Source: WJJR01 sp964440935 (lineage in GTDB: Bacteria; Zixibacteria; MSB-5A5; WJJR01). From it: a DNA stretch of 64,000 nt. Numbering within the stretch: the stretch's first letter is position 1; every line of letters begins with the position of its first letter. The stretch spans positions 1 to 64,000 of the forward strand of contig CAYTTY010000002.1 in NCBI GenBank assembly GCA_964440935.1, written 5' to 3'. The notes beneath the pieces are model-generated. The model saw nothing but the letters and a program-made list of their open reading frames with translations. It had not been told where the DNA came from and did not search any database. A program made the position numbers and the translations under genes. This document shows, in pieces, positions 34,795 through 42,152 of the stretch.

Positions 34795-34814
34795 TATCTG
34801 GGGATATACATAGA

Positions 34815-35012
34815 ATGCGACTGGCCGAGTACTTTACTCATCGCGGCAACCGGCTATTCAAGTGCCGCAGTGTCACGCCACTATTGCTCATTCCACTGTT
34901 TTGGCTTGAACGAGACTCGTTCTACTACCCGTTTGATTCGCACGGCTGGGATTTGGTGTGGGAGTTCGCCAGTCTCTCGGTTGCTCTGCGCCGGGTGCCC
35001 GTGACCGTGTGA
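34815..35012 (+). pseudogene. 5' fragment of an isoprenylcysteine methyltransferase-like membrane gene
   Basis: Starting at ATG 34815, 20 bp after the 4Fe-4S gene, the frame reads MRLAEYFTHRGNRLFKCRSV, then PLLLIPLFWLERDSFYYP and SHGWDLVWEFASLSVAL. This is the first-helix region of ICMT-like methyltransferases that open with (G)NxLFxxRSxLPLLLLPL. At about 34990 the coding sequence runs into a 39-bp tandem repeat and stops after 65 residues. These proteins normally have about 200 or more residues and a C-terminal SAM domain, which is absent. This was therefore probably the third gene of the PadR operon, now truncated. Confidence 0.6.
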
Positions 35013-35087
35013 ACTTACAATGCGGGGTGCCGGGTGCCTCTGACCGTGTGAACTAACAATGCGGGGTGGCCCGGACGTTCGTCCGGG
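34990..35087. repeat. 39-bp tandem duplication plus CCCGGAC hairpin
   Basis: A 39-bp unit starting GCCGGGTGCC and ending ATGCGGGGT occurs at 34990-35028 and again at 35029-35067 with three differences. It is followed by CCCGGAC-GTTC-GTCCGGG (35070-35087). The first unit joins directly to the broken methyltransferase-like frame, marking the breakpoint. Confidence 0.75.
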
Positions 35088-35181
35088 TTTCAAAGGACAT
35101 GCACCAATGTCTGAGACCGATGTACAGCACTCATGGCGTCGTCAACGTGATTGGCCAATGAGTGTCAAATGTCACAGCCAG

Positions 35182-35210
35182 GTGCCCCACAGTTCTACTG
35201 TGGGAACTCC
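35182..35210. repeat. CCCCACAG hairpin family copy
   Basis: GTGCCCCACAGTTCTACTGTGGG is a palindrome related to the copies near 32531 and 32765-32818. It lies between two gene fragments. Confidence 0.55.
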
Positions 35211-35254
35211 ACAGTCGGAGTAGCCGCTCAGAGCCCGCTTTGATCACCCCAAGA

Positions 35255-35462
35255 GACATCAACACTCTCCTCAAAAATCCTCTACAATCAAGGCCCGCCG
35301 CCCACAGACCCAACTTGTCCTCACATCGATCGTGGTGACGTTAACTGTGATGGTTTCGACGATGCGGTAGATGTCAATTATCTGTCGAACCACATCTACT
35401 TCAATGGACCCGCGCCGTGCAATCCATGCGAATGCGAGCCGTATCCGACAAGCTGTCCATAG
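35255..35462 (+). pseudogene. Remnant of a dockerin-like C-terminus
   Basis: From 35255 one frame gives DINTLL; after a short A-run (35273-35277) the adjoining frame continues ILYNQGPPPTDPTCPH, then GDVNCDGFDDAVDVNYLSNHIYFNGPAPCNPCEC, to a TAG at 35460-35462. This is the end of a first dockerin-like repeat plus a complete second repeat with its calcium loop (DVNCDGFDD). No start codon, signal peptide or catalytic region precedes it; the upstream DNA is repeats. It is a relic of a secreted protein like those elsewhere in the window. A proper terminator still follows. Confidence 0.7.
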
Positions 35463-35486
35463 AGCAGTCACATTGACCCAACTCGG

Positions 35487-35520
35487 AAGCCCGCAAGCAT
35501 TCCAGTGTGCGGGCTTTATG
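35487..35520 (+). terminator. Hairpin terminator after the dockerin remnant
   Basis: AAGCCCGCA (35487-35495) pairs with TGCGGGCTT (35508-35516), followed by a weak T-rich stretch (TATGTTGGTTT). It is oriented for the + strand and consistent with the end of the lost dockerin gene. It could also stop leftward transcripts. Confidence 0.6.
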
Positions 35521-35632
35521 TTGGTTTAGGAGATACTATGGGAGCGCGGGGCGGATCGAGCGCTGACGAGGGTGATCCGCCCCGGCTCAAGACGTCATCG
35601 TACCACAGGCCGGTGGCTCCGTGATCAGTCCA

Positions 35633-38047
35633 CTAAATGTTCCACCAATACGACATCTTCAGCAGCCACACGTTCTCCGACCCCCGGGAGAAGAACCGGT
35701 CAAACTCATCCCGCAGTGACAACTGATTGATGTTCGAGTCGAATTCGGGACGCGACCGCGTCCATACGAAGTAGACCGTACTGCCCGGACGGTATTCGTA
35801 GCGTACGATCATCATCGTATTCAGCGACGAGAAGGTACCGTCGCGATCCCGTGTGTCGACGTCGCGCACATACTCATTGCCGCCAACGTAGCGTTTGTAG
35901 TTGGCGTAGTCCAGTGTCGAGATCAATCCCTGACCGGAAATCCGCCACGACAAGTTGCGCGACAGCATCACACTCGCCGACAGCTCCATGAACACTTCAT
36001 CTTTGTCGAGGTCGGCGAAGACCGCGTTGCCATCTATGTTGTCGACCCAACGCGTCCCGTTGAATGTCCGATGATAGTTGGCGCCGCCCTCGATTTCGAT
36101 ATTGCTCTTCGGACGCAGTTCGAAGCCAACCCAATTAGCCCACCAGGAGCCGCCGCGATCGCCGCCGCTGCCGGGATTGATGTTGAATGAAATCGGTTTG
36201 CGTTCATCCGTTCCAAGACTGGCCCACCAGGAATACGTGGGATGCACCGGATATTCCCAGAGGCCATTGCCGCGGGTCTCGACGTCACTGTACTTTTCAG
36301 CCTGTACATTGAATCCGCCACTGAGCCACCAGTTGTTGACGAACTCGACGCTGAAGTTCACGTTCCCGCCGCGCCCGATGTCGTCACCCGCGTAATTCCA
36401 GTTTGAATACAGATTGATGTTATTCCAGGAGTTTCGAATGATCCACCAATCGTCCTGCGTTCGATATTGAATCCACGCATACGTGTGGCGGTAGTCATTG
36501 CGGGGTGTGAATCCCATGTGACTGATATTCAAGTTCGGATCTTTGACCGTCGCACCAATCTCACCACGCCAGTGTTTGCCGGATCGTTTACCGATTTCGG
36601 CGAGCCAGCCAAATCCCGTATTACGATTGTCCACACGGCTGAAAATGGTCTGTCCGGAGAATTCCCAGCCACCCCCGTCTGTCTTCAGACGCCAATCCAC
36701 GCCACCGGTGGTCGCCGGGTGCCTCTGATCCTGGCTGGCGACGGTGAGCATGCCACCGACCGAGGAGTTATTGAAGATGTCTTGTTTGACCCGAAACGCA
36801 TTGTAGCTCGCGGTCGGCTCAATGACCTGCTCTTGTAACGATCCATTGACCGTGCGGTATTGTTCATCTTCTTCTTCGGTGAGAGCCGAAACCACACCGA
36901 TCGACGTTCCACTTTCGAGTTTGCCCGTCAGCTTCGCCGCGCCCAGGATGCTCGTCGCCTGCGGACGATCGACACTGTAATCGAAGCTCTCATCATTGAC
37001 ACGGCCGCGCGGCGGACGTCCGATGCGGCGCGAGTAGAAGAGCGTGAACTGTGTCTGGAACAAGTCGGCATTTTCCATGAAGAACGGACGCTTCTCATTG
37101 AACCACGTCTCGAACGCCGACAGGTTCAACACCGGCTGATCCAATTCGACCTGTCCAAAATCGGGATTGACCGTGGCATCGAGAGTCAAATTGGAACTGA
37201 CACCATACTTGAGATCCAGGCCAATGTTCGAAGGATAATCGGTGCCGTCGGGATTACCGGCCGACTTCGGTGTGACCTCGGCCTTTGAGACGACATAGGG
37301 CAGAACTTCCAAACTGCGCGCAGGACTGACATTCTGGATTCCTGTCAGATGTCCATTGTTTGACATGACTCCACTTTGGCTGCGTGGAAAATAGGCCCAC
37401 CATACGGTCTCCGATTTGCGATTAATGTGCCGCAGGAAATTGATACCCCAGGTGTGGCTGTCTTTTTCCGTGAAGCGCAAACAGTGGTAGGGAATCTTGT
37501 ATTCGGCCGACCACCCCCACGGTTGCATCTTCACCTGCGCATCCCATACCGCATCCCACGACTGATCGTTCCAGTCATCATTGTAGAAGCGGATGTCCTG
37601 GAGTGTGCCGGCTGCCGTAACGGCGAATTCGTTTCCCGTCTGGTGATCGTGATAGGGGTCGATCAAGACATCGACCCAGTCCGATTCACCGACATTGTCG
37701 CGACGCACCAACTGACGCGCAATCTTGTCCGGCTCGGAATCGTAACACCAAAACCCGACGTAAAGCGCTTCATCGTCATAGACCACGGCAACCACGGTCG
37801 ATTCACTCGCGGGTGCACCGTCGTCCGGATCACGCTGCGTAAACGAGCGAATGCGCTCCAGATGAGGATTCTGCCAGACTGCGTCATCCAGTTCACCATC
37901 GATTTTCGGCGAGTGCGGATTGACCCGATGCGCACTCACTTCCGGGACATCATGATGTGTTGATGTGCTGTCTTCAGCGAGTGCGGGGATGGTACCCCAG
38001 ATAAGGACAGTTATTATAGCCGCCGTAACCGATAATCGACGCCGCAT
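35633..38047 (-). CDS. DUF5916 outer-membrane protein with N-terminal CBM9-like domain
   Basis: An 804-residue exported protein. The signal peptide ends near IPALAED. Residues about 40-220 form a carbohydrate-binding-module-9-like sandwich (PKIDGELDDAVWQ; VVYDDEALYVGFWCYDSEPD; WGWSAEYKIPYHCLRF). The rest matches DUF5916, with VNPDFGQVELDQPVLNLSAFETWFNEKRPFFMENADLF and alternating beta-barrel strands that end in an aromatic terminal strand (LLKMSYWWNI). Proteins of this layout are common in Bacteroidetes, Gemmatimonadetes and related groups and are thought to be outer-membrane barrels; the substrate is unknown. It is transcribed divergently from the DsrE-like lipoprotein across a 318-bp gap. 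Confidence 0.85.
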   Translation of the reverse strand: MRRRLSVTAAIITVLIWGTIPALAEDSTSTHHDVPEVSAHRVNPHSPKIDGELDDAVWQNPHLERIRSFTQRDPDDGAPASESTVVAVVYDDEALYVGFWCYDSEPDKIARQLVRRDNVGESDWVDVLIDPYHDHQTGNEFAVTAAGTLQDIRFYNDDWNDQSWDAVWDAQVKMQPWGWSAEYKIPYHCLRFTEKDSHTWGINFLRHINRKSETVWWAYFPRSQSGVMSNNGHLTGIQNVSPARSLEVLPYVVSKAEVTPKSAGNPDGTDYPSNIGLDLKYGVSSNLTLDATVNPDFGQVELDQPVLNLSAFETWFNEKRPFFMENADLFQTQFTLFYSRRIGRPPRGRVNDESFDYSVDRPQATSILGAAKLTGKLESGTSIGVVSALTEEEDEQYRTVNGSLQEQVIEPTASYNAFRVKQDIFNNSSVGGMLTVASQDQRHPATTGGVDWRLKTDGGGWEFSGQTIFSRVDNRNTGFGWLAEIGKRSGKHWRGEIGATVKDPNLNISHMGFTPRNDYRHTYAWIQYRTQDDWWIIRNSWNNINLYSNWNYAGDDIGRGGNVNFSVEFVNNWWLSGGFNVQAEKYSDVETRGNGLWEYPVHPTYSWWASLGTDERKPISFNINPGSGGDRGGSWWANWVGFELRPKSNIEIEGGANYHRTFNGTRWVDNIDGNAVFADLDKDEVFMELSASVMLSRNLSWRISGQGLISTLDYANYKRYVGGNEYVRDVDTRDRDGTFSSLNTMMIVRYEYRPGSTVYFVWTRSRPEFDSNINQLSLRDEFDRFFSRGSENVWLLKMSYWWNI

Positions 38048-38365
38048 ATCTCACTCCTTCAAGCTGGTCTAAACTGCTTCAGCAACACTCCTCCGCTGTT
38101 GCTGTTTGGCCTCGTTACGATTCAGGCCGGTGGAAGGTTTCAGTAAAAAACGAAAAAATTAGTAATTCGCTCGTATGCCCCCACTTCGACCGCTTCCTCC
38201 GGACGGCTAAGGCTTGGACGATTGAAGCGAAGGATGGTTAGCCAGTGAGCTACAGTAGACAGAATTGACAAGATGGAGGCGGCCACCGCGATTTCTGCCT
38301 GGCCGATCATCCGCCGTGGTCATAATGTCATGATGACCGAGAACCGGTAAACCAAGGAGGAAAAC
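38048..38365. promoter_or_regulatory. Divergent promoter region with a GGTCAT/ATGACC dyad
   Basis: This 318-bp gap separates the leftward DUF5916 gene from the rightward DsrE-like gene. GGTCAT (38318-38323) and ATGACC (38333-38338) form an inverted repeat about 30 bp before the DsrE-like start, a possible operator. AAGGAGG at 38354-38360 is the ribosome site of that gene. No other structure was recognised. Confidence 0.4.
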
Positions 38366-38818
38366 ATGAAACGCTTCATCGTGTTGATTGCCGTCATGAG
38401 CCTGCTGATCGGGTGTCAGACGTCAACCGATCAACCAACGGCTCAGCCCATGGCGGAGCAGGCGACGGACGGGATTTTCATTCACCTGAAGAGCGGACCG
38501 GATCAGCCGCACAACGTCTTAATGGCTTTGCAGCTTGCGGTTATGATGGCCGATACACTCGACGTCATCGTCTATGCCGACATTGACGGTATCTACGCAT
38601 TACTTGAGGACGCTCCCGATGTGGAATTATCGCACTTCCCATCGTCGCATACTCAGATCAACGCCCTTCTTGACAAGGGTGTGCCTGTCATGGCGTGTCC
38701 GGGATGCTTGAAGACGGCTGAGAAGACCGCCGAGGATTTAATGGAGGGAATCCAAGTCGCCGACCGCGCTCAGTTCTTTGCTTTTACCGAGGGACGGATC
38801 TTGACCATCGACTATTAG
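38366..38818 (+). CDS. DsrE-like lipoprotein
   Basis: A 150-residue lipoprotein: the leader MKRFIVLIAVMSLLIGC places the lipidated cysteine at position 17. After a short linker the domain reads GIFIHLKSGPDQPHNVLMALQLAVMMAD, IVYADIDGIYALL and DKGVPVMACPGCLKTAEKT. This resembles the DsrE/DsrF-like alpha-beta fold that handles protein-bound sulfur; Cys111 and Cys114 lie where the active cysteine of that family is expected. Most DsrE proteins are cytosolic, so a membrane-anchored, exported form is unusual. A near-perfect ribosome site (AAGGAGGAAAAC) suggests strong translation. Confidence 0.8.
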   Translation: MKRFIVLIAVMSLLIGCQTSTDQPTAQPMAEQATDGIFIHLKSGPDQPHNVLMALQLAVMMADTLDVIVYADIDGIYALLEDAPDVELSHFPSSHTQINALLDKGVPVMACPGCLKTAEKTAEDLMEGIQVADRAQFFAFTEGRILTIDY

Positions 38819-38860
38819 TTTCAGACAACAATTGAGCGCTTGCATGATCCATTGCAGCGT

Positions 38861-38930
38861 GGCGTCACCCGCCCTCGGGTGACGCCTCATGTTTCCTGTC
38901 TGCTCTAATGGCAACCCTTGGGACGTGACA
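38861..38930. repeat. GGCGTCACCCG hairpin element (family D), copy 3
   Basis: The perfect hairpin GGCGTCACCCG/CGGGTGACGCC (38861-38886) is followed by GGGACGTGACACTAG (about 38919-38933), the inverse of the CTAGTGTCGTGTCCC that precedes copy 1 at 13449. The last bases overlap the stop codon of the leftward HDOD gene. Confidence 0.65.
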
Positions 38931-39836
38931 CTAGAACAGCCGGGTCTCCGTTAGGCCAAACACCTGTAACTCGTCGCTGACGTTCTGCCGGATCTCTTCG
39001 GCGATCTCGATCAGTTGATTTGGGGGAAAGTCAAAGTGGTCTGATTTGAGGCGTTCGACCGGACTGCTGTGAGGACCGGCCGTTTGCTCCATGCTCTTGG
39101 CCAGCAAATTGGCCAAGGCGACGATCTGTGCCAGGGAAAAGGTCGAAGACAAGTCGTGATTATTGGCGTCACTATCCGGCATCGCATACGGATCATGATG
39201 GTACTGGACGGCACGGATTTCCGACTCCGCGAAGTTCCAGCGATCCAGCACCATCACGCCGAGATCGGCGTGGGTGAATCCCATCCGGCTCAGCTCAACA
39301 TCGAGACGGGTGTTCGGTTTGTTTTGCGTTTCACGGAGAATCGGGGTGTATTGTTCGGGATAGCGCTGGAGGAGGACCAACTTACCAATATCATGGAGCA
39401 AACCGGTGAGGAAGGCCTCTTCCGCCGCCCGTGACCCAACACGTTTGGCAAGGATGCGTGAACCGATTCCCACAGCCAGGGAATGATACCACAACTGCTG
39501 TTCAAGCCCGTCACCCTCGCCCTTACGGAACATCGCGTTGACGGAGGCAGAGATGGCAATGGAGCGGGTGGCGGAGAACCCGATCTTCATGATCGCCAAG
39601 GGAAGTGTCGTGATGCGGTTCCCGGTGGCGTAAAACGCGGAATTGGCCTTGCGGATGATACGCGCTGACAAGCCCTGGTCAGACGATATGGCCCGTGCCA
39701 GACGGTCGAGACTGACTTCATGATCCGACATCAGCTTGATGACCGCCATGGCCACCGTTCCCAGCGCCATAGGAACCTCATCCAGCGACGCCGAGACAAT
39801 GTTGATAAAGGGCTCGTCTGAGCGCTGCTGTGACAT
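38931..39836 (-). CDS. HDOD domain protein
   Basis: A 301-residue cytosolic signalling protein. It begins with INIVSASLDEVPMALGTVAMAVIKLMSD. The HDOD core includes LARAISSDQGLSARIIRKANSAFY, the degenerate HD motif in FLTGLLHDIGKLVLLQRYP, and HADLGVMVLDRWNFAESEIRAVQYHHDP. HDOD proteins usually lack phosphodiesterase activity and act in signalling, often with chemotaxis-like or second-messenger systems. Here HD is present in HDIGK, so some activity cannot be excluded. The start at 39836 has AAGGAGGGCGGG directly upstream; the frame is open to 40121, but only through a repeat. The stop touches a family D repeat end. Confidence 0.88.
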   Translation of the reverse strand: MSQQRSDEPFINIVSASLDEVPMALGTVAMAVIKLMSDHEVSLDRLARAISSDQGLSARIIRKANSAFYATGNRITTLPLAIMKIGFSATRSIAISASVNAMFRKGEGDGLEQQLWYHSLAVGIGSRILAKRVGSRAAEEAFLTGLLHDIGKLVLLQRYPEQYTPILRETQNKPNTRLDVELSRMGFTHADLGVMVLDRWNFAESEIRAVQYHHDPYAMPDSDANNHDLSSTFSLAQIVALANLLAKSMEQTAGPHSSPVERLKSDHFDFPPNQLIEIAEEIRQNVSDELQVFGLTETRLF

Positions 39837-39900
39837 CCCGCCCTCCTTCAGTTGCTTCGTGAAATCATGAATTTTATCGACGGATTGGACGGTGAGCATT

Positions 39901-40158
39901 ATAGCAATTGTCAGAAGTATTTTCCGTTTGTATTTGGGTGCCACGGGCCTAAAGGGGCGTGTTGAAGGACACCCGAGAATCAGAGCCTTCGGGAGGGCGA
40001 GCCTCCCGGCGAGCCGCAACGGCATGTTCCACACGGCGGCTCGGCGGGAGCCTCGCCCTCCCCAGTCTGAGGTGATGATAGACAGCAGGTTTTGCAACAC
40101 ACCCCTAAAGGCCCGTGGCACCCTGATCCAAACGGAAAGGATTTATGACAATTGCTAT
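39901..40158. repeat. Complete composite repeat: family A ends enclosing family B enclosing family H
   Basis: The outer 30-bp inverted ends ATAGCAATTGTCAGAAG... (39901-39930) and ...CTTATGACAATTGCTAT-type (40129-40158) carry the shared inner motif TTCCGTTTG/CAAACGGAA. Within lie family B arms (GTGCCACGGGCCTAAAGG from 39939; AACACACCCCTAAAGG to 40122). Innermost are GGAGGGCGAGCCTCCCGG and GGGAGCCTCGCCCTCCCC (39991-40063). The right half of the core recurs almost exactly at 52466-52514. There is no coding capacity. Confidence 0.8.
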
Positions 40159-40400
40159 ACCCCCGACAACAAGTCATCAGATTCGGTCCCAAATTGTAGA
40201 GGGATTGTGCAAGTCTCTCTAACCGGTTGGGCCGATCCAAGCGCCGTCACCGATGCATCAAAGCGCGATTGCTGATGACCTGAGAAGAACTCGACAGAAG
40301 GGAGGTAGCGCACGTCGGCCACATCGGGACGATTGGCAATCTCCGCAATTGCCGTTGGTGTCATCATCGCCGTGATGGCGTTGTCAATCCACAAACGCTT
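40155..40400 (-). pseudogene. Remnant of a subtilase (S8) propeptide region
   Basis: On the minus strand the frame reads KRLWIDNAITAMMTPTAIAEIANRPDVADVRYL, which resembles the I9-type propeptide of S8 peptidases (LWIxNAI...TPxxIExLAxRPDV). After this the sequence degenerates and stops at about 40155 with no catalytic triad region. Its 5' side runs into the left end of the IS element at 40403. Joining the DNA across the IS restores no longer frame (a TGA is met at once), so the gene was already truncated before the insertion. Confidence 0.5.
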
Positions 40401-40402
40401 TA

Positions 40403-41295
40403 GACCTTCTAACAAAAAGAGCGTGCAAGACACTTATGGCATATCCTGATGCATCCCAATACAAGAAAGGCTTCGTGAATGTCCGCGCGGCGCTCCCAGC
40501 GGACACGCAGGCGCCGGAACTGGTGCAGCCAGCTCAAGGTGCGCTCCACCACCCACCGGTAGACTCCCAGACCGCTGCCGTGGGGAGTGAGACGCCGTGC
40601 CAGCACCGGTTCGATCTGACGCAGCCGCAACTGCTCGCGATGCCACTCGGAGTCGTACCCCCGGTCGCCCTGAACTTTGTCCGGACGGAAGCGGGGACGG
40701 CCCACCCGACCCGTAATCGGGGGAATGGCATCCACCAGCGGCAGCAATTGCGTCACATCATTGCGGTTTGCCCCCGTGAGAATCGCCGCGAGCGGAATGC
40801 CGTTCGCGTCCGTGATAATGTGGTGTTTCGACCCACTCTTCCGGCGATCGGTCGGGTTCGGACCGACTTGCGCCCCCCCCAAAACCGCCCGCACCGAGGC
40901 ACTGTCCACCACCGCCCGTGACCAGTCGATCTGGTCGGCCTCGCGCAGCCGGGCCAGCAGTGCCCGATGGACATTCTCCCACACACCCGCCGCGTGCCAG
41001 TCGCGCCGCCGCCGCCAGCAGGTCATCCCCGAGCCGCACCCCATCTCGCGCGGCAAATCCTCCCACGGAATACCGGTCTTCAACACAAAGAGAATCCCGG
41101 TCAGGACCTTCCGATTGTCCAATGGTTTGCGCCCTGGATATCGGAAGCGTCGTCGTTTCGGCGCTGGCAAAAACGGCGCAATGAATTCCCACAACTCGTC
41201 GTCCAATAGTGGCTTCGCCATGAAGGGGCCCCCCTTTCATGACCACAACATCGCAAACCCCGCTCAGACCGCAACACTCTTTTTGTTAGAAGGTC
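40403..41295 (-). mobile_element. Complete IS5-family insertion sequence
   Basis: An 893-bp element. The terminal repeats are perfect: GACCTTCTAACAAAAAGAG at 40403-40421 and its exact inverse at 41277-41295. TTA flanks both sides (40400-40402 and 41296-41298) and is the likely target duplication. It encodes one DDE transposase on the minus strand. The size, short target duplication and transposase type fit the IS427-like part of the IS5 family. Perfect ends, a visible duplication and an intact gene suggest a recent insertion. Confidence 0.9.
40409..41221 (-). CDS. IS5-family DDE transposase
   Basis: A 270-residue transposase. The N-terminal helical DNA-binding region (LLDDELWEFIAPFLPAP; RKVLTGILFVLKTGIPWEDLPREMG) is followed by the RNase H-like core with Asp106 in VVDSASVRA, Asp186 in GDRGYDSE and Glu226 in WVVERTLSWL, a complete DDE triad. 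The stop codon falls inside the 3' terminal repeat. The coding strand contains a run of eight G at about 40872-40879, yet the frame continues through it, so the protein is intact as read. Some relatives split the gene into two frames joined by slippage; this copy does not need that. Confidence 0.93.
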   Translation of the reverse strand: MAKPLLDDELWEFIAPFLPAPKRRRFRYPGRKPLDNRKVLTGILFVLKTGIPWEDLPREMGCGSGMTCWRRRRDWHAAGVWENVHRALLARLREADQIDWSRAVVDSASVRAVLGGAQVGPNPTDRRKSGSKHHIITDANGIPLAAILTGANRNDVTQLLPLVDAIPPITGRVGRPRFRPDKVQGDRGYDSEWHREQLRLRQIEPVLARRLTPHGSGLGVYRWVVERTLSWLHQFRRLRVRWERRADIHEAFLVLGCIRICHKCLARSFC

Positions 41296-41298
41296 TTA

Positions 41299-41560
41299 TT
41301 GCCAATCATGGGTGGCCGCCATCTCCGATCGTGATTCCGCACTGCGGGACAAGAGCCCGCGATCTCAACCAGGAGAGCGCCCATGTGTGAGGTTCATCGA
41401 GTGGGAGAGGTCTGTTATCGCCTTCGGCGCCCGCGATCAGAGATCGCGGCCACCCGCGGAGCATCCCCGCACAATTCCATACTTGCCGTAAGAGCCACCA
41501 CCCCACAGATTGCCCCATCGGGTCTTCGGCGATCCGATGTCTTTCCGTGTAAGGGAGAGC
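41299..41560. repeat. GGGTGGCCGC palindrome family (family E) and lemA upstream region
   Basis: GGGTGGCCGCCATCTCCGATCG (41309-41330) and GCGATCAGAGATCGCGGCCACCC (about 41434-41456) are inverted copies enclosing about 100 bp. A related single arm is at 27500. The remaining 100 bp before lemA should carry its promoter; GGGAGAG at about 41552-41558 is its ribosome site. Confidence 0.6.
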
Positions 41561-41564
41561 CTCT

Positions 41565-42149
41565 ATGATTGGACTGATCATTCTGATCGTCTTCGTGGTT
41601 GTCGTAGTCGCGATCGGGTTGTGGGTGATGGGCGCGTACAACAGCTTGGTGCGCCTGCGGGTGCAAGCGGATACATCGTGGTCCGACATCGACGTACAGC
41701 TCAAACGACGGTACGACCTGATCCCTAATGTCGTCGAAACGGTCAAAGGCTACGCCGGGCATGAGAAGTCAACATTAGAGAGCGTGGTCAATGCCCGGGC
41801 GAAAGCGATGAACGCGCAAGGGCCGGCCGAAAAGGGGCAGGCGGAGAACATGCTCACCGGAACGCTCAAATCGCTGTTTGCCCTGGCTGAGAATTACCCC
41901 CAACTCCGCGCTGTCGAGAGCTTTAATCAGCTCCAGGTGACATTGAGCGAAATCGAAGATGCGATTCAAAACGCCCGCCGCTACTACAATGCCGTCGTGC
42001 GTGACCTGAACACCCGCATTATGCAGTTTCCGACCAATATCGTCGCGGGCATGTTCAACTTTGACCAACGTGAGTTCTTCGAACTCGAAGCATCCGAAGA
42101 ACGCGAAGCACCGCGTGTCAACTTCGACAACACCCCGCCGGGAGAGTAG
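41565..42149 (+). CDS. lemA: LemA family protein
   Basis: A 194-residue protein with one N-terminal transmembrane helix (IGLIILIVFVVVVVAIGLWVMGAYN) and the long helical LemA domain: NSLVRLRVQADTSWSDIDVQLKRRYDLIPNVVETVKGYAGHEKSTLESVVNARAKAM, then ALAENYPQLRAVESFNQLQ and IQNARRYYNAVVRDLNTRIMQFP. The domain is probably periplasmic. LemA proteins are widespread, their function is unsettled, and they are often paired with DUF2207 or TPM proteins. Here the stop is 3 bp from the DUF2207 start, a clear two-gene operon. Confidence 0.95.
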   Translation: MIGLIILIVFVVVVVAIGLWVMGAYNSLVRLRVQADTSWSDIDVQLKRRYDLIPNVVETVKGYAGHEKSTLESVVNARAKAMNAQGPAEKGQAENMLTGTLKSLFALAENYPQLRAVESFNQLQVTLSEIEDAIQNARRYYNAVVRDLNTRIMQFPTNIVAGMFNFDQREFFELEASEEREAPRVNFDNTPPGE

Positions 42150-42152
42150 AGT

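Noticed and set aside
36860..37963. Open frames on the + strand opposite the DUF5916 gene (142 and 195 codons)
   Set aside because: They mirror conserved codons of the minus-strand DUF5916 gene and lack start sites or motifs.
39837..40121. N-terminal extension of the HDOD gene by 95 codons
   Set aside because: The extension is translated repeat DNA; the internal ATG at 39836 has an excellent ribosome site and the true family start.
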